NCBI GenBank assembly: GCA_003427395.1
Contig: BFEA01000366.1
Span: forward strand, 586,596-614,487
DNA: 27,892 nt
Origin: Chara braunii
Taxonomy: Eukaryota > Streptophyta > Charophyceae > Charales > Characeae
Direction: 5' to 3'
Shown: positions 1 through 11,000 of the stretch, piece by piece
Position numbering within the stretch: position 1 is the stretch's first letter
How the letters are laid out: every line of letters starts with the position of its first letter
Position numbers and translations under genes: made by a program
The notes under the pieces: model-generated
The model's input: the letters and a program-made list of their open reading frames with translations, nothing else
What the model was told of the DNA's origin: nothing
The model's database searches: none

Positions 1-95
<95 letters not shown>

Positions 96-144
96 GGGGG
101 GCGGGGCGACCCCTCCCCAACCAATCAATCAATCAATCAATCAA
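1..144. repeat. (AATC)n microsatellite, interrupted
   Basis: The tetranucleotide ATCA is repeated without error from 1 to 93. A G/C-rich interruption follows (about 94-120), and five to six further units run from about 122 to 144. The sequence begins inside the repeat, so its true length is unknown. The unit is not a telomere motif. Confidence 0.95.
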
Positions 145-250
145 CAAAAAAAATAAAATTAAAAAAAACTGCGTTTTTTTTTTGTTTTTTTTTTCTTGGA
201 TTTCGCCGTTACCCCCCCAACCAAAATTTTGATTTTTTTCGTTTTTTTTT
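145..250. repeat. A-rich then T-rich low-complexity DNA
   Basis: An A-rich stretch (about 145-170) is followed by runs of T separated by short G/C islands (about 174-194 and 229-250). No coding or RNA signal is visible. Confidence 0.85.
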
Positions 251-857
251 GCCTGATGGGGTGGGCTGGGGTTGCGCCGCCACGTGGCGCTTCCCAATTC
301 CTAAACCCCCTTCCCCAGCGGCCGCCACGCGTCCGCGAAGATGCGCGTCCGTGCGGACGCGTCCGCGGGGTCGCGGACTCGGCCGCGGCCGTGGACTTAG
401 CCGCGCCTGTCCGCCGCCGAGGGTGTTACATAGGCCCCACTGTTCATGGAGATTATGCAGCTGGTTTGGCCACCATGCTGTTTCATTGGCCGGCATCCCG
501 ACTCCCAGTCGCGGACTTACTGGAGCAGCAACTTGTGACATGGATCTTTGCATCAGTCTGCGACTTCCTTGCTTCCAGATCAGACCTCATAGCAGTTCGT
601 GTACAGGACGCACCCTAGCACTTGGACTTTGACACTTGAACTACTACGCTTCTTGGACTTCTACCTATCGCAGCTGCTGAAGACCGCTTCTNCCACCTAC
701 TCCAAAGACCTGATCAAGACCGCTGCAGACCCCCTTTCAAGACACTTGGACACTTTGTTCCTACATGAGATTCTGCTTCCGACTTCTTCGNACACACCAG
801 CCTTGGCANCCTGAACAAACATTTTCATCTTTATTTTTCCTAACTTTGACAACCCTG
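251..857. other. Unassigned; CpG-dense patch, no gene recognised
   Basis: About 310-412 is very CpG-rich and contains several CGCGTCCG-like words and short GC palindromes, a CpG-island-like patch. Forward reading frames of up to about 140 codons cross this stretch. They start in T-rich low complexity, have arginine/proline-rich translations and resemble no family I recognise, so I do not call a gene. Single ambiguous bases occur at 692, 791 and 809. Confidence 0.5.
692..809. other. Three isolated ambiguous bases (692, 791, 809)
   Basis: Single N characters occur at 692, 791 and 809 within otherwise resolved sequence, which marks low consensus quality here. Confidence 0.95.
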
Positions 858-1069
858 TAGAACATCAATAGACATCCCTTGTTCCCCTGACCATTGTTTC
901 CCTTACCCACTAGAACATCAATAGACATCCCTTGTTCCCCTGACCATTGTTTCCCTTACCCACTACAACATCAATAGAAATACCCTGTTTTCCTGAACAC
1001 CGCTTCCCTTACCCAGTAGAGCATCAATAGAAGTTCCCTCTTCCCTGTTCCCGCTTCCCTCACCCGAGT
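858..1069 (+). repeat. 53-bp tandem repeat, four copies
   Basis: Units start at 858, 911, 964 and 1017, each with a TAGAACATCAATAGA-like start followed by CCC..TGTTCCCCTGA and a CTTCCCTTACCCA end. Units 1 and 2 are essentially identical. Unit 3 carries several substitutions and unit 4 is the most diverged, so similarity decays from left to right. The unit length is not a multiple of three and no reading frame runs through it. Confidence 0.9.
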
Positions 1070-1824
1070 CAGGAGGCGCCCGTGATAGTACATAGGAGCT
1101 TCAGGCACTGAACGGGTAGGCAGTCGGAGAGTAGGACGGTAGTCTTCAGATTTCGGCCGCAGCACTCAGGAGGAGCGCTGCAGTAGTCTTCAGCGCTAGC
1201 TGTAGTCTTCGGCGCTGGGCGCCATAGCCATAGCAGTAGTCTTCAGCGCTGGGCGCTGTAGGTGGTAGGTAGTAGAGTTAGGAGAGACTGGCGGAGGCCA
1301 GTGGTACTTACCTGTGGTGCCATCGCTCCAGCTCCATCTTCGAGGTACCTGCATCAAGGCGCCAACTTCACAGGTTAGTACTGGTACACAGAGAGAGAGA
1401 GAGTTCTTCGTCTTCCTCTTCTAAGTCCACCATCTCTTCTCACCCTCTCGCCACCTGACTTCTCAGACTACGACAGAGAGAAAGAGTTGTGACTTGAGAC
1501 TTGACGACATTGGATCCAGACTCGACATTGGGATTCAGACATTTTGACGAGGGACGATTTGGGCCTGTGCTGAACACTTGGTGTTGACGACATTCCCATC
1601 TTCCCCTCTTTTTCGTCTAAACCCCATCTTCTTCGTCTGTGTATGGTTGGGGCTGGCGCAGTCTTCTTGTGTGAAGCGCCAGACCCCTTCACACCATGAT
1701 GATGATGATGATGTATGTTCGGGGCTGCATTGCAATATAGATTGTTCGGATCATTGGTATTTAAGTCTTCCGCTGTGCTATCTTATACTTTGTATTGAAG
1801 GGTCGGTTCTTGTTCTGGTCTGCA
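1070..1824. other. Unassigned sequence with short imperfect repeats
   Basis: The word GTAGTCTTC recurs at 1139, 1183, 1202 and 1236, usually followed by a GGCGCT/AGCGCT word, giving a short irregular repeat cluster. A short (GA)n lies at about 1390-1403 and an (ATG)n run at about 1696-1713. Open frames here are below about 95 codons and include microsatellite-encoded residues; none resembles a known protein. The sequence continues without a break into the first copy of the 184-bp segment at 1825. Confidence 0.5.
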
Positions 1825-2008
1825 CCTATACGGTATGCAACAGTTTGGTGTGAAGCTGCCACTGAAAATTTGGTGGCTTGACTTCTTAGCCGTCCGTCCG
1901 TCCGTCAGACTCTACGATCGACTTTTAGTACGAACTAGTAGTAAGAAGTTGGGATGGAGAGGCTACCTACTATCCCGACTGCCGACTCGGAGGATACAAC
2001 AATAGTTC
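1825..2008 (+). other. 184-bp core segment, probably single-copy in the genome
   Basis: This is the first copy of the genomic part of the array. It joins natural sequence on its left (ending at 1824), and the last copy (13813-13996) joins natural sequence on its right (from 13997). Removing the repeats would join 1824, one 184-bp copy and 13997 directly. It contains a short CCGT iteration (GCCGTCCGTCCGTCCGTC). No gene is recognisable in it. Confidence 0.85.
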
Positions 2009-2046
2009 CTGTCTCTTATACACATCTAGATGTGTATAAGAGACAG
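2009..2046. other. Synthetic Tn5 mosaic-end palindrome (first of 54)
   Basis: 2009-2027 reads CTGTCTCTTATACACATCT and 2028-2046 is its exact reverse complement. The same 38 bp recurs every 222 bp, the last copy being at 13775-13812. In frame, the right half encodes MCIRDS, so each copy opens a false 65-codon frame starting at 2030, 2252 and so on to 13796. All 54 of these frames are adapter plus the same core segment and should not be annotated as proteins. Confidence 0.97.
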
Positions 2047-5000
2047 CCTATACGGTATGCAACAGTTTGGTGTGAAGCTGCCACTGAAAATTTGGTGGCT
2101 TGACTTCTTAGCCGTCCGTCCGTCCGTCAGACTCTACGATCGACTTTTAGTACGAACTAGTAGTAAGAAGTTGGGATGGAGAGGCTACCTACTATCCCGA
2201 CTGCCGACTCGGAGGATACAACAATAGTTCCTGTCTCTTATACACATCTAGATGTGTATAAGAGACAGCCTATACGGTATGCAACAGTTTGGTGTGAAGC
2301 TGCCACTGAAAATTTGGTGGCTTGACTTCTTAGCCGTCCGTCCGTCCGTCAGACTCTACGATCGACTTTTAGTACGAACTAGTAGTAAGAAGTTGGGATG
2401 GAGAGGCTACCTACTATCCCGACTGCCGACTCGGAGGATACAACAATAGTTCCTGTCTCTTATACACATCTAGATGTGTATAAGAGACAGCCTATACGGT
2501 ATGCAACAGTTTGGTGTGAAGCTGCCACTGAAAATTTGGTGGCTTGACTTCTTAGCCGTCCGTCCGTCCGTCAGACTCTACGATCGACTTTTAGTACGAA
2601 CTAGTAGTAAGAAGTTGGGATGGAGAGGCTACCTACTATCCCGACTGCCGACTCGGAGGATACAACAATAGTTCCTGTCTCTTATACACATCTAGATGTG
2701 TATAAGAGACAGCCTATACGGTATGCAACAGTTTGGTGTGAAGCTGCCACTGAAAATTTGGTGGCTTGACTTCTTAGCCGTCCGTCCGTCCGTCAGACTC
2801 TACGATCGACTTTTAGTACGAACTAGTAGTAAGAAGTTGGGATGGAGAGGCTACCTACTATCCCGACTGCCGACTCGGAGGATACAACAATAGTTCCTGT
2901 CTCTTATACACATCTAGATGTGTATAAGAGACAGCCTATACGGTATGCAACAGTTTGGTGTGAAGCTGCCACTGAAAATTTGGTGGCTTGACTTCTTAGC
3001 CGTCCGTCCGTCCGTCAGACTCTACGATCGACTTTTAGTACGAACTAGTAGTAAGAAGTTGGGATGGAGAGGCTACCTACTATCCCGACTGCCGACTCGG
3101 AGGATACAACAATAGTTCCTGTCTCTTATACACATCTAGATGTGTATAAGAGACAGCCTATACGGTATGCAACAGTTTGGTGTGAAGCTGCCACTGAAAA
3201 TTTGGTGGCTTGACTTCTTAGCCGTCCGTCCGTCCGTCAGACTCTACGATCGACTTTTAGTACGAACTAGTAGTAAGAAGTTGGGATGGAGAGGCTACCT
3301 ACTATCCCGACTGCCGACTCGGAGGATACAACAATAGTTCCTGTCTCTTATACACATCTAGATGTGTATAAGAGACAGCCTATACGGTATGCAACAGTTT
3401 GGTGTGAAGCTGCCACTGAAAATTTGGTGGCTTGACTTCTTAGCCGTCCGTCCGTCCGTCAGACTCTACGATCGACTTTTAGTACGAACTAGTAGTAAGA
3501 AGTTGGGATGGAGAGGCTACCTACTATCCCGACTGCCGACTCGGAGGATACAACAATAGTTCCTGTCTCTTATACACATCTAGATGTGTATAAGAGACAG
3601 CCTATACGGTATGCAACAGTTTGGTGTGAAGCTGCCACTGAAAATTTGGTGGCTTGACTTCTTAGCCGTCCGTCCGTCCGTCAGACTCTACGATCGACTT
3701 TTAGTACGAACTAGTAGTAAGAAGTTGGGATGGAGAGGCTACCTACTATCCCGACTGCCGACTCGGAGGATACAACAATAGTTCCTGTCTCTTATACACA
3801 TCTAGATGTGTATAAGAGACAGCCTATACGGTATGCAACAGTTTGGTGTGAAGCTGCCACTGAAAATTTGGTGGCTTGACTTCTTAGCCGTCCGTCCGTC
3901 CGTCAGACTCTACGATCGACTTTTAGTACGAACTAGTAGTAAGAAGTTGGGATGGAGAGGCTACCTACTATCCCGACTGCCGACTCGGAGGATACAACAA
4001 TAGTTCCTGTCTCTTATACACATCTAGATGTGTATAAGAGACAGCCTATACGGTATGCAACAGTTTGGTGTGAAGCTGCCACTGAAAATTTGGTGGCTTG
4101 ACTTCTTAGCCGTCCGTCCGTCCGTCAGACTCTACGATCGACTTTTAGTACGAACTAGTAGTAAGAAGTTGGGATGGAGAGGCTACCTACTATCCCGACT
4201 GCCGACTCGGAGGATACAACAATAGTTCCTGTCTCTTATACACATCTAGATGTGTATAAGAGACAGCCTATACGGTATGCAACAGTTTGGTGTGAAGCTG
4301 CCACTGAAAATTTGGTGGCTTGACTTCTTAGCCGTCCGTCCGTCCGTCAGACTCTACGATCGACTTTTAGTACGAACTAGTAGTAAGAAGTTGGGATGGA
4401 GAGGCTACCTACTATCCCGACTGCCGACTCGGAGGATACAACAATAGTTCCTGTCTCTTATACACATCTAGATGTGTATAAGAGACAGCCTATACGGTAT
4501 GCAACAGTTTGGTGTGAAGCTGCCACTGAAAATTTGGTGGCTTGACTTCTTAGCCGTCCGTCCGTCCGTCAGACTCTACGATCGACTTTTAGTACGAACT
4601 AGTAGTAAGAAGTTGGGATGGAGAGGCTACCTACTATCCCGACTGCCGACTCGGAGGATACAACAATAGTTCCTGTCTCTTATACACATCTAGATGTGTA
4701 TAAGAGACAGCCTATACGGTATGCAACAGTTTGGTGTGAAGCTGCCACTGAAAATTTGGTGGCTTGACTTCTTAGCCGTCCGTCCGTCCGTCAGACTCTA
4801 CGATCGACTTTTAGTACGAACTAGTAGTAAGAAGTTGGGATGGAGAGGCTACCTACTATCCCGACTGCCGACTCGGAGGATACAACAATAGTTCCTGTCT
4901 CTTATACACATCTAGATGTGTATAAGAGACAGCCTATACGGTATGCAACAGTTTGGTGTGAAGCTGCCACTGAAAATTTGGTGGCTTGACTTCTTAGCCG

Positions 5001-8000
5001 TCCGTCCGTCCGTCAGACTCTACGATCGACTTTTAGTACGAACTAGTAGTAAGAAGTTGGGATGGAGAGGCTACCTACTATCCCGACTGCCGACTCGGAG
5101 GATACAACAATAGTTCCTGTCTCTTATACACATCTAGATGTGTATAAGAGACAGCCTATACGGTATGCAACAGTTTGGTGTGAAGCTGCCACTGAAAATT
5201 TGGTGGCTTGACTTCTTAGCCGTCCGTCCGTCCGTCAGACTCTACGATCGACTTTTAGTACGAACTAGTAGTAAGAAGTTGGGATGGAGAGGCTACCTAC
5301 TATCCCGACTGCCGACTCGGAGGATACAACAATAGTTCCTGTCTCTTATACACATCTAGATGTGTATAAGAGACAGCCTATACGGTATGCAACAGTTTGG
5401 TGTGAAGCTGCCACTGAAAATTTGGTGGCTTGACTTCTTAGCCGTCCGTCCGTCCGTCAGACTCTACGATCGACTTTTAGTACGAACTAGTAGTAAGAAG
5501 TTGGGATGGAGAGGCTACCTACTATCCCGACTGCCGACTCGGAGGATACAACAATAGTTCCTGTCTCTTATACACATCTAGATGTGTATAAGAGACAGCC
5601 TATACGGTATGCAACAGTTTGGTGTGAAGCTGCCACTGAAAATTTGGTGGCTTGACTTCTTAGCCGTCCGTCCGTCCGTCAGACTCTACGATCGACTTTT
5701 AGTACGAACTAGTAGTAAGAAGTTGGGATGGAGAGGCTACCTACTATCCCGACTGCCGACTCGGAGGATACAACAATAGTTCCTGTCTCTTATACACATC
5801 TAGATGTGTATAAGAGACAGCCTATACGGTATGCAACAGTTTGGTGTGAAGCTGCCACTGAAAATTTGGTGGCTTGACTTCTTAGCCGTCCGTCCGTCCG
5901 TCAGACTCTACGATCGACTTTTAGTACGAACTAGTAGTAAGAAGTTGGGATGGAGAGGCTACCTACTATCCCGACTGCCGACTCGGAGGATACAACAATA
6001 GTTCCTGTCTCTTATACACATCTAGATGTGTATAAGAGACAGCCTATACGGTATGCAACAGTTTGGTGTGAAGCTGCCACTGAAAATTTGGTGGCTTGAC
6101 TTCTTAGCCGTCCGTCCGTCCGTCAGACTCTACGATCGACTTTTAGTACGAACTAGTAGTAAGAAGTTGGGATGGAGAGGCTACCTACTATCCCGACTGC
6201 CGACTCGGAGGATACAACAATAGTTCCTGTCTCTTATACACATCTAGATGTGTATAAGAGACAGCCTATACGGTATGCAACAGTTTGGTGTGAAGCTGCC
6301 ACTGAAAATTTGGTGGCTTGACTTCTTAGCCGTCCGTCCGTCCGTCAGACTCTACGATCGACTTTTAGTACGAACTAGTAGTAAGAAGTTGGGATGGAGA
6401 GGCTACCTACTATCCCGACTGCCGACTCGGAGGATACAACAATAGTTCCTGTCTCTTATACACATCTAGATGTGTATAAGAGACAGCCTATACGGTATGC
6501 AACAGTTTGGTGTGAAGCTGCCACTGAAAATTTGGTGGCTTGACTTCTTAGCCGTCCGTCCGTCCGTCAGACTCTACGATCGACTTTTAGTACGAACTAG
6601 TAGTAAGAAGTTGGGATGGAGAGGCTACCTACTATCCCGACTGCCGACTCGGAGGATACAACAATAGTTCCTGTCTCTTATACACATCTAGATGTGTATA
6701 AGAGACAGCCTATACGGTATGCAACAGTTTGGTGTGAAGCTGCCACTGAAAATTTGGTGGCTTGACTTCTTAGCCGTCCGTCCGTCCGTCAGACTCTACG
6801 ATCGACTTTTAGTACGAACTAGTAGTAAGAAGTTGGGATGGAGAGGCTACCTACTATCCCGACTGCCGACTCGGAGGATACAACAATAGTTCCTGTCTCT
6901 TATACACATCTAGATGTGTATAAGAGACAGCCTATACGGTATGCAACAGTTTGGTGTGAAGCTGCCACTGAAAATTTGGTGGCTTGACTTCTTAGCCGTC
7001 CGTCCGTCCGTCAGACTCTACGATCGACTTTTAGTACGAACTAGTAGTAAGAAGTTGGGATGGAGAGGCTACCTACTATCCCGACTGCCGACTCGGAGGA
7101 TACAACAATAGTTCCTGTCTCTTATACACATCTAGATGTGTATAAGAGACAGCCTATACGGTATGCAACAGTTTGGTGTGAAGCTGCCACTGAAAATTTG
7201 GTGGCTTGACTTCTTAGCCGTCCGTCCGTCCGTCAGACTCTACGATCGACTTTTAGTACGAACTAGTAGTAAGAAGTTGGGATGGAGAGGCTACCTACTA
7301 TCCCGACTGCCGACTCGGAGGATACAACAATAGTTCCTGTCTCTTATACACATCTAGATGTGTATAAGAGACAGCCTATACGGTATGCAACAGTTTGGTG
7401 TGAAGCTGCCACTGAAAATTTGGTGGCTTGACTTCTTAGCCGTCCGTCCGTCCGTCAGACTCTACGATCGACTTTTAGTACGAACTAGTAGTAAGAAGTT
7501 GGGATGGAGAGGCTACCTACTATCCCGACTGCCGACTCGGAGGATACAACAATAGTTCCTGTCTCTTATACACATCTAGATGTGTATAAGAGACAGCCTA
7601 TACGGTATGCAACAGTTTGGTGTGAAGCTGCCACTGAAAATTTGGTGGCTTGACTTCTTAGCCGTCCGTCCGTCCGTCAGACTCTACGATCGACTTTTAG
7701 TACGAACTAGTAGTAAGAAGTTGGGATGGAGAGGCTACCTACTATCCCGACTGCCGACTCGGAGGATACAACAATAGTTCCTGTCTCTTATACACATCTA
7801 GATGTGTATAAGAGACAGCCTATACGGTATGCAACAGTTTGGTGTGAAGCTGCCACTGAAAATTTGGTGGCTTGACTTCTTAGCCGTCCGTCCGTCCGTC
7901 AGACTCTACGATCGACTTTTAGTACGAACTAGTAGTAAGAAGTTGGGATGGAGAGGCTACCTACTATCCCGACTGCCGACTCGGAGGATACAACAATAGT

Positions 8001-11000
8001 TCCTGTCTCTTATACACATCTAGATGTGTATAAGAGACAGCCTATACGGTATGCAACAGTTTGGTGTGAAGCTGCCACTGAAAATTTGGTGGCTTGACTT
8101 CTTAGCCGTCCGTCCGTCCGTCAGACTCTACGATCGACTTTTAGTACGAACTAGTAGTAAGAAGTTGGGATGGAGAGGCTACCTACTATCCCGACTGCCG
8201 ACTCGGAGGATACAACAATAGTTCCTGTCTCTTATACACATCTAGATGTGTATAAGAGACAGCCTATACGGTATGCAACAGTTTGGTGTGAAGCTGCCAC
8301 TGAAAATTTGGTGGCTTGACTTCTTAGCCGTCCGTCCGTCCGTCAGACTCTACGATCGACTTTTAGTACGAACTAGTAGTAAGAAGTTGGGATGGAGAGG
8401 CTACCTACTATCCCGACTGCCGACTCGGAGGATACAACAATAGTTCCTGTCTCTTATACACATCTAGATGTGTATAAGAGACAGCCTATACGGTATGCAA
8501 CAGTTTGGTGTGAAGCTGCCACTGAAAATTTGGTGGCTTGACTTCTTAGCCGTCCGTCCGTCCGTCAGACTCTACGATCGACTTTTAGTACGAACTAGTA
8601 GTAAGAAGTTGGGATGGAGAGGCTACCTACTATCCCGACTGCCGACTCGGAGGATACAACAATAGTTCCTGTCTCTTATACACATCTAGATGTGTATAAG
8701 AGACAGCCTATACGGTATGCAACAGTTTGGTGTGAAGCTGCCACTGAAAATTTGGTGGCTTGACTTCTTAGCCGTCCGTCCGTCCGTCAGACTCTACGAT
8801 CGACTTTTAGTACGAACTAGTAGTAAGAAGTTGGGATGGAGAGGCTACCTACTATCCCGACTGCCGACTCGGAGGATACAACAATAGTTCCTGTCTCTTA
8901 TACACATCTAGATGTGTATAAGAGACAGCCTATACGGTATGCAACAGTTTGGTGTGAAGCTGCCACTGAAAATTTGGTGGCTTGACTTCTTAGCCGTCCG
9001 TCCGTCCGTCAGACTCTACGATCGACTTTTAGTACGAACTAGTAGTAAGAAGTTGGGATGGAGAGGCTACCTACTATCCCGACTGCCGACTCGGAGGATA
9101 CAACAATAGTTCCTGTCTCTTATACACATCTAGATGTGTATAAGAGACAGCCTATACGGTATGCAACAGTTTGGTGTGAAGCTGCCACTGAAAATTTGGT
9201 GGCTTGACTTCTTAGCCGTCCGTCCGTCCGTCAGACTCTACGATCGACTTTTAGTACGAACTAGTAGTAAGAAGTTGGGATGGAGAGGCTACCTACTATC
9301 CCGACTGCCGACTCGGAGGATACAACAATAGTTCCTGTCTCTTATACACATCTAGATGTGTATAAGAGACAGCCTATACGGTATGCAACAGTTTGGTGTG
9401 AAGCTGCCACTGAAAATTTGGTGGCTTGACTTCTTAGCCGTCCGTCCGTCCGTCAGACTCTACGATCGACTTTTAGTACGAACTAGTAGTAAGAAGTTGG
9501 GATGGAGAGGCTACCTACTATCCCGACTGCCGACTCGGAGGATACAACAATAGTTCCTGTCTCTTATACACATCTAGATGTGTATAAGAGACAGCCTATA
9601 CGGTATGCAACAGTTTGGTGTGAAGCTGCCACTGAAAATTTGGTGGCTTGACTTCTTAGCCGTCCGTCCGTCCGTCAGACTCTACGATCGACTTTTAGTA
9701 CGAACTAGTAGTAAGAAGTTGGGATGGAGAGGCTACCTACTATCCCGACTGCCGACTCGGAGGATACAACAATAGTTCCTGTCTCTTATACACATCTAGA
9801 TGTGTATAAGAGACAGCCTATACGGTATGCAACAGTTTGGTGTGAAGCTGCCACTGAAAATTTGGTGGCTTGACTTCTTAGCCGTCCGTCCGTCCGTCAG
9901 ACTCTACGATCGACTTTTAGTACGAACTAGTAGTAAGAAGTTGGGATGGAGAGGCTACCTACTATCCCGACTGCCGACTCGGAGGATACAACAATAGTTC
10001 CTGTCTCTTATACACATCTAGATGTGTATAAGAGACAGCCTATACGGTATGCAACAGTTTGGTGTGAAGCTGCCACTGAAAATTTGGTGGCTTGACTTCT
10101 TAGCCGTCCGTCCGTCCGTCAGACTCTACGATCGACTTTTAGTACGAACTAGTAGTAAGAAGTTGGGATGGAGAGGCTACCTACTATCCCGACTGCCGAC
10201 TCGGAGGATACAACAATAGTTCCTGTCTCTTATACACATCTAGATGTGTATAAGAGACAGCCTATACGGTATGCAACAGTTTGGTGTGAAGCTGCCACTG
10301 AAAATTTGGTGGCTTGACTTCTTAGCCGTCCGTCCGTCCGTCAGACTCTACGATCGACTTTTAGTACGAACTAGTAGTAAGAAGTTGGGATGGAGAGGCT
10401 ACCTACTATCCCGACTGCCGACTCGGAGGATACAACAATAGTTCCTGTCTCTTATACACATCTAGATGTGTATAAGAGACAGCCTATACGGTATGCAACA
10501 GTTTGGTGTGAAGCTGCCACTGAAAATTTGGTGGCTTGACTTCTTAGCCGTCCGTCCGTCCGTCAGACTCTACGATCGACTTTTAGTACGAACTAGTAGT
10601 AAGAAGTTGGGATGGAGAGGCTACCTACTATCCCGACTGCCGACTCGGAGGATACAACAATAGTTCCTGTCTCTTATACACATCTAGATGTGTATAAGAG
10701 ACAGCCTATACGGTATGCAACAGTTTGGTGTGAAGCTGCCACTGAAAATTTGGTGGCTTGACTTCTTAGCCGTCCGTCCGTCCGTCAGACTCTACGATCG
10801 ACTTTTAGTACGAACTAGTAGTAAGAAGTTGGGATGGAGAGGCTACCTACTATCCCGACTGCCGACTCGGAGGATACAACAATAGTTCCTGTCTCTTATA
10901 CACATCTAGATGTGTATAAGAGACAGCCTATACGGTATGCAACAGTTTGGTGTGAAGCTGCCACTGAAAATTTGGTGGCTTGACTTCTTAGCCGTCCGTC

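Noticed and set aside
1-144. Telomeric repeat at the window start
   Set aside because: AATC/GATT does not match known telomere motifs and is interrupted; it is an ordinary microsatellite.
318-335. cDNA-library adapter (NotI site plus CCACGCGTCCG)
   Set aside because: The resemblance is real, but the neighbourhood contains several CGCGTCCG-like words in a CpG-dense patch, so a local repeat explains it better than an adapter.
2009-2046. Natural Tn5/IS50 insertion
   Set aside because: The 19-mer is the hyperactive engineered mosaic, differing from natural outer and inner ends; no transposase is present, and the flanking 9-mers differ.
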